64,000 bases of DNA from Sabethes cyaneus (lineage: Eukaryota; Arthropoda; Insecta; Diptera; Culicidae). Every line of letters begins with the position of its first letter. The first letter of the stretch is position 1. Shown here piece by piece: positions 43,914 through 55,483 of this stretch. Below the pieces are notes generated by a model. That model was given only the letters and a program-made list of their open reading frames with translations, did not search any database and had not been told where the DNA came from. Where the stretch lies: the NCBI RefSeq assembly GCF_943734655.1, contig NC_071355.1, forward strand, positions 223,695,527 through 223,759,526, in the 5' to 3' direction. The translations under genes and the position numbers were made by a program.

Positions 43914-46430
43914 CCTAGCCGTAAGCCGAAATTAATTTAAATAGGAAAGTAGAAGTGAAATCATAGAATATAATTTTGGAAATCCATGCAATACCCTTTT
44001 AAGGTTCTCAGAGTTGATTACAGAAATGTACAAAAACACTTGTGATGGGAATGGGATTAAATGAAGAAGTTACTGCTGCCATTTACAAGGGTTTATTTTT
44101 AAGGCAATTGATTACTGCTGTTGTCGTTGTTTATGTCCGGCATTTGTGAGTTACCCACATGTTAATCAAAATTAATTGATGCGCACTAACTAAGCATAAA
44201 TTCTGCCAATTGTAAGTTTTTTTTATTACAACGAGAACCCAGAGACCATCTAGCCATAACTCATTTATTGGATCCGTATGTCATTGCACCGATTGTGTCG
44301 CACACGCACACATGCAGCGCGGCCGTCTCCGAGTGCATCCGTCGGATTTACGGATTTAGCAGCTGTTTGCATCTTTGCGTAGCTGTAAATCAATTTCGAT
44401 ACGCTTTTATGCACATAGACCGCTGTGATGTTCGCTACCGTGCAACGAAAGACAGCATCTACTCCGGCATTTTGCGCGGGTTGAAAAATCTTACAGTAAT
44501 TGGATGCCCCCCGTCGGGGTCGGGGTCCACGCGTTCCTGCTATTGGTGCTCCCACATCCAAGTGGAGACTGGATGTATTAATTAAGCTTTGTGCGCTGAA
44601 ATAATTTGCTATCTGGATTTCATCGCGGAAACCTGTCCAAAACAAAAACCCTAGCATCACAGATGTCTGCCGGCGAGACTTTCGGTCTGAATGTAAACAG
44701 TTTGCTCATTGCTTGAATGAGCACCCTAATAAAACTTGTTTTGTTCTTCGTAACATTACCAAAACAAAACATTCAAAGGGTAAAACTAAAAAGGTTCAGA
44801 TTTTTACTGCAGCATATTTCTACCTGTAGATAGAATGTACAATAGCAGTAATCAGCTACCGCACTGGTACTTTTGTGACCCCTGCCATTGTCTAGTCCAG
44901 ATCAAGAGAGGCGACGTACGGAATTTTAAAGGTTTTGCTATATTCTCTATGTAGCAATGTTTCTCCATACAATAACGCATTGAAAAGTTTCCTTAGGCCC
45001 ACTTCACTGTATAATTGCTCTCAGATCGAGCCTGCTCCGGAGCCTATATCTGTGCTCTGTGCGAGTATCGTGGAATAATTTGTACGATCGCATTGTTCAG
45101 CAACAACAACCTGTCACTTGCCCGCCTCCTTGCTGTCCCTTTCAAGGCAGACAGCGAAAGACAAACCGGATAACAACTTTTCCAGTGATTATTGCAATAA
45201 ATATTTAATAGAAACGGCTCCATCGATTGGTAATAATTTACAACTGGGTGCTGCTGGTTTGGATGGGCCGTTAAAGATATGGTTATGAAAAGCACAAACA
45301 ATCAAACGATTCTCTCTATCACAGAATAAATTGGTTTTGTATTAAGGAATCAAAAGTTGCGTTCATTTTATGCCGTCATTTGAAGTCATCATATCAAATA
45401 AAAAAGATATTTCGCAATTTTCTTACTTCTAGCAGGTGCAACGCAAAATCATGTAGACTCATAAATAATTATAATTTTACGCTCGAGCCACACTAAAACA
45501 CGTTGGCATCAGTAGCGAGCACACTTCTTGGAGGTTGGTGTTCCTACCGATTTGAACAGCAGCCAATGCAATCTATTTTCCTTTAAGTGAATTTTTTATG
45601 CATGTCTCTCCTGTGTAGATACTATACACACTTCACGGTTGTATGCAGGTAGCCAAATCAAATATCTCCTCCGTCGCATAAATCGTGGCACCAACAGTTC
45701 ACCTGCAGCACTGCAAATAGTGTGTGCGACTCTACCTGTGAATTTATGGCACTAGCAAATCTAGATTTTACACATGTGGATGTGTACCAAAATTATCCTA
45801 AGGTAATATAAAATAGTTTTCAAATTGGCCCACTATCCAAACAGTCAGTGTCGGTGTATTCGTTCAAATAAAGCTGTCGCTAAAACAAATGCCACGCAGC
45901 TGCCACACAACCCCTTTCGGTCGAAACTGCAGCTCGCCCAGATAGGTGCACTATTTTTCAGATAAAACGAACACTTCGAGTGTAGTCCCATTTTTTTGGG
46001 GGCGTGGGCCGAAACATTTATATGACATGAGTACAGCCATGGCAGCGGCGCAGCTCGGTACCGAGCATTGGCGATTTCAAACTGCAAAGTGGTTAATGAA
46101 TGAAATGGTTGAACGGTTTATGCAGGCAGCGAACCACCGAGCGGCTAACTTCTTGTAATATATTAGTGTAACGTATCGGTAATTTCAGCTGAGTTTTTCG
46201 GACGTTTACTGGCACCGTTTACTGGCCAATAAAAATGAGTCAATTAGATTTATAACGTAACGTAAACTATTCGCTTTCAGTACGGTAGACGAACACGTAT
46301 CATGAACGCACATAAAAAAGAAACTGGATGTGACCTAGAAAATTACGCAGAATTGCTTTACGATTGGCGGATTATGAATGTTTCGTTGGTCGTAATATGA
46401 TCATGTGCAATTTGAATTCTCGAACAATCT
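43914..46430. other. Intergenic DNA, no gene supported
   Basis: GC-richer patches at 44.27-44.66 and 45.84-46.15 kb hold overlapping open frames on both strands (up to 131 codons), none with a domain or codon pattern that favours one strand. No transposon termini recognised. Confidence 0.35.
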
Positions 46431-46439
46431 ATTATGGTT

Positions 46440-47950
46440 GCAGATAAGCTTTGGAAAGGGTTTAAAGTGGGTTGCACGATACTGAGATTTGAACGAAACA
46501 TTAGACACTGTTATTACGGATAATATCTTACAGGCAATAGCAATACTCGATAGTCGGAGTTTGCTGTACAACTGGCTGAAGTATCATCTAAAATATAGAG
46601 TAAAATTTGTAGATACCCGTGCCAAGAATTCAAGATAGGTTCTGGTATATCCATCAGTACCATTCACTATTATTGTGGATGTCGACGACGTGACTCACGA
46701 AGTTATTGTCGATTCAGGGAGAGTGAATATCGGATGGGAACGATGCCGAGTACTAGAATACTTTGAAATCATACGCTGATTCAAATACTGCAATTTCAAT
46801 CACAAAAGCTCGCATTGCACTAAAAGTAAGACTTGCTCAAGATGTGGTGGTGCCCATAAAACTGCAGATTGCCAATCAGCCAGTCTGCCGTGCTAACTGT
46901 AGTAAAAGAATGAACAAAAGTTGGAAGTATTTTTTTGTACAAAACATTTTGCATACAGTAATGAGTGTGCTCTCTATAAAAAAGCGCTGCCAATAGTAAC
47001 CAAAGGTTGTGAATGATACGATAATCTACCTGAATTGTGGTGGCCTCCTTATAAATTTGGTTGAAATCAGTCTTGTCGTAGAATCTACAAACCCCAAACT
47101 TGTTATGATCCCAGAATCACAAATGACAGAAACCATAGAAGTTGCTTCCGATCAATAGATACACAATGATAAGTTGTTACTCGGATTGACGACATACCGA
47201 TGTGGTCATGATGTATGTCCAAAGTATAAGACATGGAATCATTTATAGGGAGCAGATCACAAGAAATTGGATTCTAGCGACTGAAATCCTAAGCGATATG
47301 AAACCCGGTCGTCATGGAGGTTTAAACCATTCACCCATAAAAAGCGATTCGACATTCTTGCGAATTGTGAAAGATTCGTCGTTGGAAGAAATGTTTGATC
47401 TATCCTTGTGTACACTACTTGTTGGTGATTTTAAAATTAATTGGGTGATTCACTGGATGCTTCCCAGTTAAAGCTTATTGCTGAAGCACAGGGACCCAAT
47501 CAGGGACGCGCATGACCCGTACTAATCAAACACTGATTGACCTTATATTCTCGAACTAAGATATAAATGTTAGTAATGTACCAAATTTTAAAATAGCTAA
47601 CCACGAAACTTTGTGTATGTCTCTTGACCATATCTTGGACAAAGAGGAAGAAACTGTTGTGAAAATTAATTGTTGGAAAAAATACAACTGAAGAACTGTC
47701 TTACGAAGAAGAAATCTGTATGATGTAGTGTGTTTAAATGATGTCCATGAGAGAGTTAGTTGCCTCATTGAAGTGAAAAGATGCGTAAACATGCAAGTGG
47801 TTACGAAGTTCGTGAAAACCAGAAGCACAAACAAGTTGTTTACGTTAGTCAACCGTGACTAGTACGCAGGTACTCTGAAAAGAACCAAACAACAACCCAT
47901 TTTTATCTGCAGCAAACCATTGAGACAAGTGAATATAACGCTGAAGAGCT
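46440..47950 (+). pseudogene. Jockey-like LINE relic: gag-like ORF1 with zinc knuckles, then endonuclease
   Basis: ORF1 remnants on the plus strand include ITDNILQAIAILDSRS, LVYPSVPFTIIVDVDDVTHE and VIVDSGRVNIGWERCRVLEY. Two CCHC-type knuckles follow: YCNFNHKSSHC (first Cys codon mutated to TGA) and CSRCGGAHKTADC (CX2CX3HX4C), at 46,790-46,875. ORF2 starts near 47,020 with YLNCGGLLINLVEISLVVES, then SIRHGIIYREQITRNWILA, LLVGDFKINW (endonuclease G-D-x-N block) and RTNQTLIDLIFSN, ending VSNVPNFKIANHETLCMSLD (mutated SDH box). Shifts and stops are scattered through it. At about 47,980 an RTE-derived element interrupts it (last phrase EELWKILKQMIK). The RT half is absent. Confidence 0.8.
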
Positions 47951-47984
47951 TTGGAAGATTTTAAAACAAATGATCAAACCCAAA

Positions 47985-48480
47985 GTGACCCTTCCGTAGG
48001 CTATCCTTCCCAGTCCCCGTTTTTAGTCTGGCGTAGATTACTTTCGCTGTCCCAAGATTTACAGTAATGATGTCGAGGTCGTCTGCGAAGGCAATGAGTT
48101 GGTTATTCTTGCTGAAGACTGGCATCGAAACGAGTATGCCCGCTCGCCGGATCACACCTTCAATAGCGATATTGAACAACCGTGGGTGCTGTGTGTATAT
48201 ATTCTGCTTTCCGTACAGTCCTGAACGCACAAACTAGTCTTTCTGCACAACCTGCTCACGAAGTCAACAACTCATGAGCTGCCAACAAGCCGCGAGCGCT
48301 ACAGTAGGATGTATGGCTATAGATATTTCTTTCCTTGTTCTTTTCTTCTTTATCTTACGCCATCAATGACACACGTGGGTAGAGTGCGGGTTTCGCCAGC
48401 GATTGATATCAACTGCTCGGGTTGCGCTGACGAGCGATAGCGACGGTTGGGGCAGATAGCTAACTACGAACAACCGTCTC
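47985..48480 (-). mobile_element. Internally deleted RTE derivative, copy 1
   Basis: Minus strand: a non-coding 5' module (48,480-48,235) joins directly to an RT piece, RLFNIAIEGVIRRAG and AFADDLDIITVNLGTAKVIY (catalytic FADD). It ends near 47,985 against the LINE relic. The same module-to-RT junction exists in the copy at 49,625-50,385. Confidence 0.75.
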
Positions 48481-48519
48481 TAGGCCACATTACATACATT
48501 TTTCAAAAACAACGTAATT

Positions 48520-49600
48520 CTAAACGCAGTAAATTCCTATTATTGTGTATTTTAGCATACTAAATAACTTTGTACAACATAATTGATTTTTAAGTGCTCC
48601 TTTTTGCACATCATTATATTTCGAAACCGGTAAGAGATAGATAGTTACTATATTCAGCAAAATTGCTTATTTTAGTATGCTCTGCAACTTTTTGAAGAAC
48701 AATTTTTTTTATTTAAAAAAACAAAAGTTTGTATAACCCTAATAGGTGAATTCACGGTCACCCTATGAGTGCAGAAAGATGCGCTATATTTTATTATTAA
48801 ACTTCTTCAAAGACACTATGCCTCAAAAATAACTCATTTTTGCGTTATAGCAAACTATTGTGATTTTGGTGGTTTCATTAGGGTGATACAAATTTTTGTT
48901 TATTTAAATGCGTTCAAAAAGGTATGGTGTCTTCAGTAAAGTTGTAGAACACATTAAAATAAGCAACTTTGTTAAATACTGCAACTCTCTATCTCTTTCG
49001 CTTAACGAGCTATAAAAATTTTTATCAAAAAATAACACATTTTTCAATTGATTTTTCTGAGATTCGTTTGGAGTGCTCCTGAAGGAAATATTTTTTTTGA
49101 TAGATAAAATATATTTTCACCTAATGGTTGTCTGGTTTATGTGAAGCTGCCCGAAATCGAAATTTTTTTTTTTTTTGAATATTGCAATTTTATTTTTAAT
49201 TTATTTTATAACTTATTAAATATGCGTCTTAGCGACAAACAGTCTTCAGTGAAAATGTGTATTTTAGCACACTGAATAACTTTGTAGAACACTCAAAAGC
49301 AGTAAAAAAATCGTGTGCAAAGTTATTGAGCATAATTGATTTTTAAGCGCTCCTTTTTAACACATCATTATATTTCGCAGCAGGTGAGAGATAGCTAATT
49401 AATGTTTTCAGCAAAGTTGCTTATTTTAGTATGTTCTGCAACTTTTTGAATAAATTCTTTTTTAAATTATTAAAAAAAAACAAAAGTTTGTATCACCCTT
49501 ATAGGTGAGTTCACGGTCACCCTAATAGTGCATAAAGATGCGCTATATTTTGTTATTAAACTTCTCCGAAGACACCACCCTTGAAAAATTACGCATTTCT
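48520..49600. repeat. AT-rich dispersed repeat present as two direct copies
   Basis: Copy 1 (about 48,520-48,840) and copy 2 (about 49,260-49,590) share ATTTTAGCAYACT, CATAATTGATTTTTAAG, CACATCATTATATTTCG, TTGCTTATTTTAGTATG, AAAACAAAAGTTTGTAT and GTTCACGGTCACCCTA in that order, about 745 bp apart. The intervening 420 bp has similar wording (GATTTTTCTGAG, GTTGTAGAACAC). Non-coding. Confidence 0.75.
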
Positions 49601-49624
49601 TACCCAATTGCTAATGTCCGCTTT

Positions 49625-50385
49625 TTTTCAACATTTGACCACTGTGATCGTCAGCTTTATGCGGCGTATGCTCCCAAATCGAAGCATCTTGCGGAGGGAA
49701 AAGTAGGCTCGATTTCCAGCTTGAATGTGTCGTTGAATCTCCATACTCGTATTATTGTCGGCGGTGACCAAAGATCCCAAATATACGAACTCATCAACCA
49801 CTTCCAGTTCATCACCATCAATACTCACTGTCCGTGGGAGGCAAACGTTGCTTCATCTGGAGCATCTTCCTACCATATATTTGGTTTTCGACGCATTGAT
49901 TTGTAACCCTATCCTCCTTGCCTCCGTTTTTAGTATGGCGTAGATTGCCTCCGCCGTCCTAAGGCTTGTAGTAATGATGTCAACGTCGTCTGCGAAAGCT
50001 AGGAGTTGACTAGTCTTGCTGAAGATCGTTCCTCTCGTTTCGATGCCCGCTTGCCCGTTCACATCTTCAATAGCGATATTGAACAACCGCTGATGCGGTG
50101 CGCATATATTCTGCTTTCTGCACAGTCGTGAGTGCATGACCTTGTAGCGTCTTTCTACACAACCCGCTCACGAAGTCCACAACTCAAGTGCTGCCAACAG
50201 GCCTCGTGCACCACAGTAGGATGTATGGCTTTAGATTTTGTTTTCCTTGATCTTTTCTTCTTCATCTTATGCCATCAATTACACACGCGGGTATGAGTGC
50301 GGGCTTCGCCAGCGATTGGTATCACCTGCTCGGGTTGTGCTGACGAGCGATTGCGGCGACTGTGGCTGATTACTAAATTCACACT
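49625..50385 (-). mobile_element. Internally deleted RTE derivative, copy 2
   Basis: Minus strand: the 5' module (50,385-50,140; words CACGCGGGTATGAGTGCGGG and CTCACGAAGTCCACAACTCA on the plus strand) joins RLFNIAIEDVNGQAGIETRG, QLLAFADDVDIITTSLRTAE and RIGLQINASKTKYMVG, then after a shift DELEVVDEFVYLGSLVTADN. It is longer at the 3' end than copy 1. Everything of the RTE endonuclease and the RT fingers is missing, as in copy 1. Confidence 0.8.
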
Positions 50386-50668
50386 AGCGAGAAGTCGTGG
50401 CAGTGCATGAAAAAATAACAAAGAGAGTTCGGCAGAGATGCTCATGCCAGTCTGTTCGTTTATCCAGAAATGGTCCAAGTATTCAAATTTGTCCCTGATC
50501 TAAAACGGCAATTAGCAGCAGCCAAGCAGCCAAAAGGGAAAAATTAAAAAGGGATTTGATGCACGTACATGGGAAAAAGTAAAAAGTAAGGATTAAATCT
50601 ACACAATTCTTAAGATAAATTTGCACAACTATACATTTCCATGTACGGGGGTTAGTGGTGAACCGTCA
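50386..50668. other. Short non-coding spacer
   Basis: No gene or repeat recognised between the RTE derivative and the (CAT)n tract. Confidence 0.4.
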
Positions 50669-50693
50669 CCATCATCATCATCATCATCATCAT
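50669..50693. repeat. (ATC)n microsatellite at the 5' border of the LINE
   Basis: Eight ATC units run directly into the LINE reading frame. The same trinucleotide continues on the far side of the element at 52,935-52,985. Confidence 0.95.
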
Positions 50694-52902
50694 GCCTCCT
50701 ACAGGGCCACTCAGAATAGATGCTCACCATAAGCCATTTGTTCTGACGTACCACTCAGTCATCAATATGGTCCCGGAGTGCTGGAGTCAAGATTATGATT
50801 TTAATCGCTGTAATTTTGCCGACTTGAATACCTTATTCGACGAAATCAACTGGAGACAACTGCTAACCAGTTTGTCATGCGACGATGCGATTCAGCAGCT
50901 TTATTCAATTGTGAAGACGACGCTACGTGATGAAGTGCCGACTAAAAACCTCACAAGACGCTACAAGAAGCTTCCTTGGTGGAATGCGGAGCTTCAAAAC
51001 TTGCGCAACCGATTGCGTAAAGCGAGAAAACAGTACTTTCGATCCAAAACGACAACTGCTAAACTTAGAGTGCGCGAAATGGAAGAGCAGTACCACTCCC
51101 TTCGAATAATAAGTTTTAACGCATATATCAGCCGCACTCAAAACGACCTGCAACAAAACCCACAATCTTTTTGGTCCTATGTGAAACGCCTTAAACAAAC
51201 GGACGGTTTGCCACAATCTGTACACCACGGCGATCAGTCTGCTGAAAGTCCAACTGATATTGCTGACCTTTTCTCCATGTTTTTTCGCGGGGTACTGAAG
51301 AACGATGAACCGCCCTTTGTAGAATCTTATTTCAACAGTCTACCTCAGCTTGGTGCATCGATTCCGCTCCTGTCATTCTCGCCAAACGATGTCCTTGTTA
51401 AACTTCGGTCACTCGATATTTCAAAAGGCTCTGGACCCGATTGTCTCCCGCCCGTCCTGTTTAAAAACTGCGCAGAGTCCCTTGCAGCTCCTTTGAGCAT
51501 AATCTTTAACAAATCTCTCAGCGAAGGTGTCTTCCCTACTTGCTGGAAAACCGCTACGATAATACCCATTCATAAGGCCGGAAGCATTCATGACGTGAAG
51601 AACTACAGAGCAATATCTATCCTCAGTAGTCTTCCAAAAATCCTAGAGTGTTTAATCCTGGATGCAGTATACCCTCACGTTCATCATTTTATCAGCGAAG
51701 ATCAACATGGGTTTATGAAAAAGCGTTCTACAACTACCAATATGATGTCATATGTCTCCTCTCTAGTAAGTAGCGTCGAAAAAAGAGTGCAAGTCGACGC
51801 AGTATATGTAGACTTCTCAAAGGCCTTCGATCGTGTACCGCATAGACTCGTCGTAGAAAAACTGAAACGGAGCGGTTTTCCCGATTGGTTGACAACGTGG
51901 ATTTCTTCATACCTGAGTAACCGAAGCGCGTCTGTACGAATTGGAGGCATCTTGTCGCAACCGTTTAATATCTGCTCTGGCGTCCCACAAGGCAGCCACC
52001 TGGGTCCGCTGCTCTTTGTTTTGTTCGTCAATGACTTATGCAACTTACTCAAAGCACCGAAATTTATGTTCGCCGATGATCTCAAGTTCTTCCGTGCGAT
52101 TACTTCAGTTGATGATTGTATCGCACTCCAGGAAGACATTGATCTGCTTGTGGAATAGTGTGCAACAAATGGAATGGAAGCTAACGTTAAAAAGTGTCAC
52201 ATCAAAACGTTCACTCGCCAGCGCAATCCAATCTATTTTCACTACACTATGTCATCAACTGACCTGGACAGAGTGCAGACCGTCAAAGATTTGGGAATCA
52301 CATTGGACAGTAAGTTAACTTTCTCGGAGCATATTTCATCATGTGTGGCAAAAGCATTCTCCGTGTTAGGTTTCATCAAGCGCAACACTCAGCAATTTAG
52401 CAACATATACTGCTTAAAGTCGCTATATTGCTGCCTGGTACGAAGCATCCTAGAGTACGGAGTTCAAGTTTGGGCACCATACCAAGCCATCCACATCAAC
52501 AGGATTGAAAGAGTCCAGAAAATGTTCATCCGCTACGCACTTCGTTCGCTTGCTTGGAATAATCCCATTGCACTTCCACCGTATGAACATCGTTGTCAAC
52601 TCATCTGTCTGACTACTCTCGAATCCAGACGGTTGCTGCTTCAACGGCTGTTCATTTTCGACATTATCATCTGCACGCACTTGTTATCGCAATTGCGGTT
52701 CAACGTCCCGCCAAGGAACACCCGATCATCAACTTTCTTCCGAACGGTTCATCATCGAACGCAGTATGGCCAATTTAATCCTCTGGAAACCTGTTGCCGA
52801 AGATTCAACGAAACTTGTGATATGTATGATTACAATATAACGAAGTCAGTGTTTAGATTAAGACTTTTAAGATACGAACTGTCTGTACGACAAACTTGAG
52901 TC
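50692..52902 (+). pseudogene. Jockey/CR1-like LINE ORF2: full reverse transcriptase, one nonsense codon, 5'-truncated
   Basis: A single plus-strand frame of 736 codons ends at TGA 52,900-52,902. It is broken only by TAG at 52,156, where the context LLVE-stop-CATNGMEANVKKC implies an original Trp. It begins just at the end of the endonuclease (LRIDAHHKPF, near the SDH box), so nearly all of the endonuclease and ORF1 are lost; the ATG at 50,692 is made by the microsatellite. RT motifs in order: KKLPWWNAELQNLRNRLRKA, DISKGSGPDCLPPVLFK, NYRAISILSSLPKILE, DQHGFMKKRSTTTN, YVDFSKAFDRVPH (motif A), SGVPQGSHLGPLLFVLFVND (B) and FADDLKFFRAI (C). The thumb follows (VKDLGITLDSKLTFSEHISS), with the C-terminal CxxxC-poor tail. 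It is the best preserved mobile protein in the window and was probably inserted recently. Clade assignment is tentative. Confidence 0.9.
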
Positions 52903-52910
52903 GAAGACTG

Positions 52911-52931
52911 AATAATAATAATAATAATAAT

Positions 52932-52985
<54 letters not shown>
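52911..52985. repeat. (AAT)n tail and (CAT)n microsatellite at the 3' border of the LINE
   Basis: About eight AAT units (52,911-52,934), probably the retroelement tail, are followed by about 17 CAT units (52,935-52,985), the same repeat that borders the 5' side. Confidence 0.9.
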
Positions 52986-52989
52986 TGTC

Positions 52990-55483
52990 ATCATCAGTAC
53001 CACAAGATAGTCAGGTAAGACCGTCGGTTTTTCAAAATTGTGAGGAGCAAGGGGTCTGATAATATAAAATTATGAGTGATTTACCATCCAGCATTAATGA
53101 AAGCTGTAAGTAGTAGCCAAAATACTTATTCGTTAAAATATTTTTGTGCATTTGAATTTGTTTTTACGTATCCTTTCTGCTTCATTGCGTCATCCATTCG
53201 ATTCAATAACGTAATGTGGCTAATATTATGTTGAAAAACTGAATAATGCCCATATACCTTGGTTAATCGTTAGTTTTTCGGACATAAAATAAAATAAAAA
53301 ATAAAAAAATTGTTAATTTTTCTTTAGGTAGAAGGTAAATTTTGTAGAGAGCTTTATGCATGCGATATTTTTTCCGAATTGCTGAGAATTTTTTCGCGTG
53401 CATTTTCATACAAAGATTTTTGTTTTACTATGCTTTGTTCAAGAGTCATGAATTTTTGAAATGAGCTATTTCCCAGTAAATAAAAAAAAATTATTAGGGA
53501 GTTTTCTGGAAACATAGGAAACCTCGAATTTTTCAAATAGTAGTTTCGTTTATAGCTCCATTAACTTTATTTTGACTAAAATTCTAAAAAATCCGTTCGT
53601 TTTTGGATATTTCAACATCCATCGATTACATAACAAGAAAAATAAAATAAAACTGACGCTGTCAGTTCCATCCGCGCTTGGTTCGATATATTCTTTAAAC
53701 GTTTCCTTTTCTTCTGGTGAAAGACCATCTGTGCATCTTTCTTGTTTTCTTTTCTCCTGCTATAAGCTGTAAGGCACACGCTTCCAGAATGGCCCCTTTT
53801 TCTGCGTTGGCGTTTCTCTGCCGGTGGTACTTAAAGCAAACTATTCCACAAATCTTGTGATGATTTGCGTCGAACCGGCAATACTGACTAATATCTCCCG
53901 CACGGTCACCACCCTATACCTACCTATAGCATCCGCCCCGCCAGAGCTAGTTCCGCACAAATGAAGCCGAACAAACAACAACAGACAGTCTGGCAAGAGC
54001 AATCGATCGAATCGCTGCCAAAAGGCAATATTTCTCGTCATCCCCCGCAACAACGCGCAATACATTCGCTGCACTTTTACCCTCGAAATGTGCCCCCACT
54101 GACTGTTGCCACAGTGAATGATAATGGGATTGGGGTTTGCACAATCTTCCGAGAGTTTTCCGCTTGTTACTCCTCCGCAAATATCCCACTGTTTTGTACC
54201 GTCCAACGGATTAAGTTGAGCAGCTTTACAGATTGCTGTTTAGTAGCATGTTAAAATGTGTTCTCTAAATTTGATAGATTACAAAAAATCATTTTTTAAA
54301 TTTATGCTAACCGAGTTTATATCGATTCCTTATAGTTTCAATGCAAATATCAACATGCGAGATAGAGGAAATGTATGGGATCTGCGAAACCATCAAATCC
54401 TTATTTGACCAAACAAGCTCCACTGTACGTTACACCCAATTGTTTATGAATGAGTATAAATATAAACAACCAGGTTTTATATATTTACCCCGCATCACAG
54501 AAACCGTGTTCAATTGGCGTAACGTTCGCTCGAGCGAGAGTTGCCTAAAGGGCGCGTTTGCGTGGTTTGTCATCATCGGTCGGTACTGGTACAGCCAAAT
54601 CATCCCAACTGGCAGCGCAGCGTCCGCACTTGGGGAGTAACATGCAAAACGAGCGAGCGAACGAACGAAGTCGAAGTTATGAATGAACCACTCTGTGGAT
54701 TGCAATTTTTGCGCGGAAGGGTAGCGGGCGCGGGAGGACGTAGCAACGTACGTAATGGCACTTCCGGTCGTGCGCTGGAACACATGACTTGTGTGTACAT
54801 CAGCAGGACCGGAATAGCGACATGCGTTGTGTACTCCGAAGGACATACATATAAGCATAAGTGCATTTGTGATTACAAAATTGATTATAAATATACGCCA
54901 AACGAGCTGTGCGCATGCAAGCAAACGGTCGTGTGTCCACGAAATACAATATCATGGTGATGAATCATCCGGATGATATGATAACGTAACGCTTGCATTG
55001 TGAATTCGATTTGACGTATTTTATTGCATTAGTGTAAGCGAAATTGTATGCCGTACAGTCATATGGAATCTCTGAAGATTTTAATTTATTTGTTTTTGTT
55101 TCTCGTTTCATTCCAGGTATGAATCAAGGTATTTAGTGTCATTCATTACGTCCTGTCGTAAAAATTTTGACTCCGGTTTGGTAGGTTGTCAATCTATTGA
55201 ACCTACATGTAAGGTTAGTACAAATATTTTACCGTCACTCCACCATGCTTAGTTTTGCATTAATAAAAAATATTAGGATCCTCTCTAACAAGTAACTTTG
55301 TATAAGCGATGCGAATAGGTTAATGACTATTTTTTCATGAAAGTACACTCAGTAGAAGATCAAATTTTGATTTTTGTGCAAAAATAATTATCTGCACAAC
55401 GGCCTGGTAAGAAATAGTCTAAAATTCTTTAAGTTTTCGTACCCAGCTCTTTTACCAAATCGTATATATGATATATAATCTTA
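52990..55483. other. Intergenic DNA, no gene established
   Basis: 53.0-53.8 kb is AT-rich without features. 53.8-54.95 kb is GC-richer, with open frames of 121-164 codons on both strands overlapping each other. None has a recognised domain, signal peptide with credible start context, or strand bias. A conserved non-coding block or an unrecognised exon is possible. 54.96-55.48 kb shows nothing. Confidence 0.35.

Noticed and set aside
44265..44660. 131-codon minus and 105-codon plus overlapping frames
   Set aside because: Open on both strands in a GC-rich patch; no domain or signal on either.
53841..54960. Frames of 121, 164 and 139 codons around 54 kb
   Set aside because: Mutually overlapping on both strands with no recognised motif; kept only as a note on a GC-rich block.
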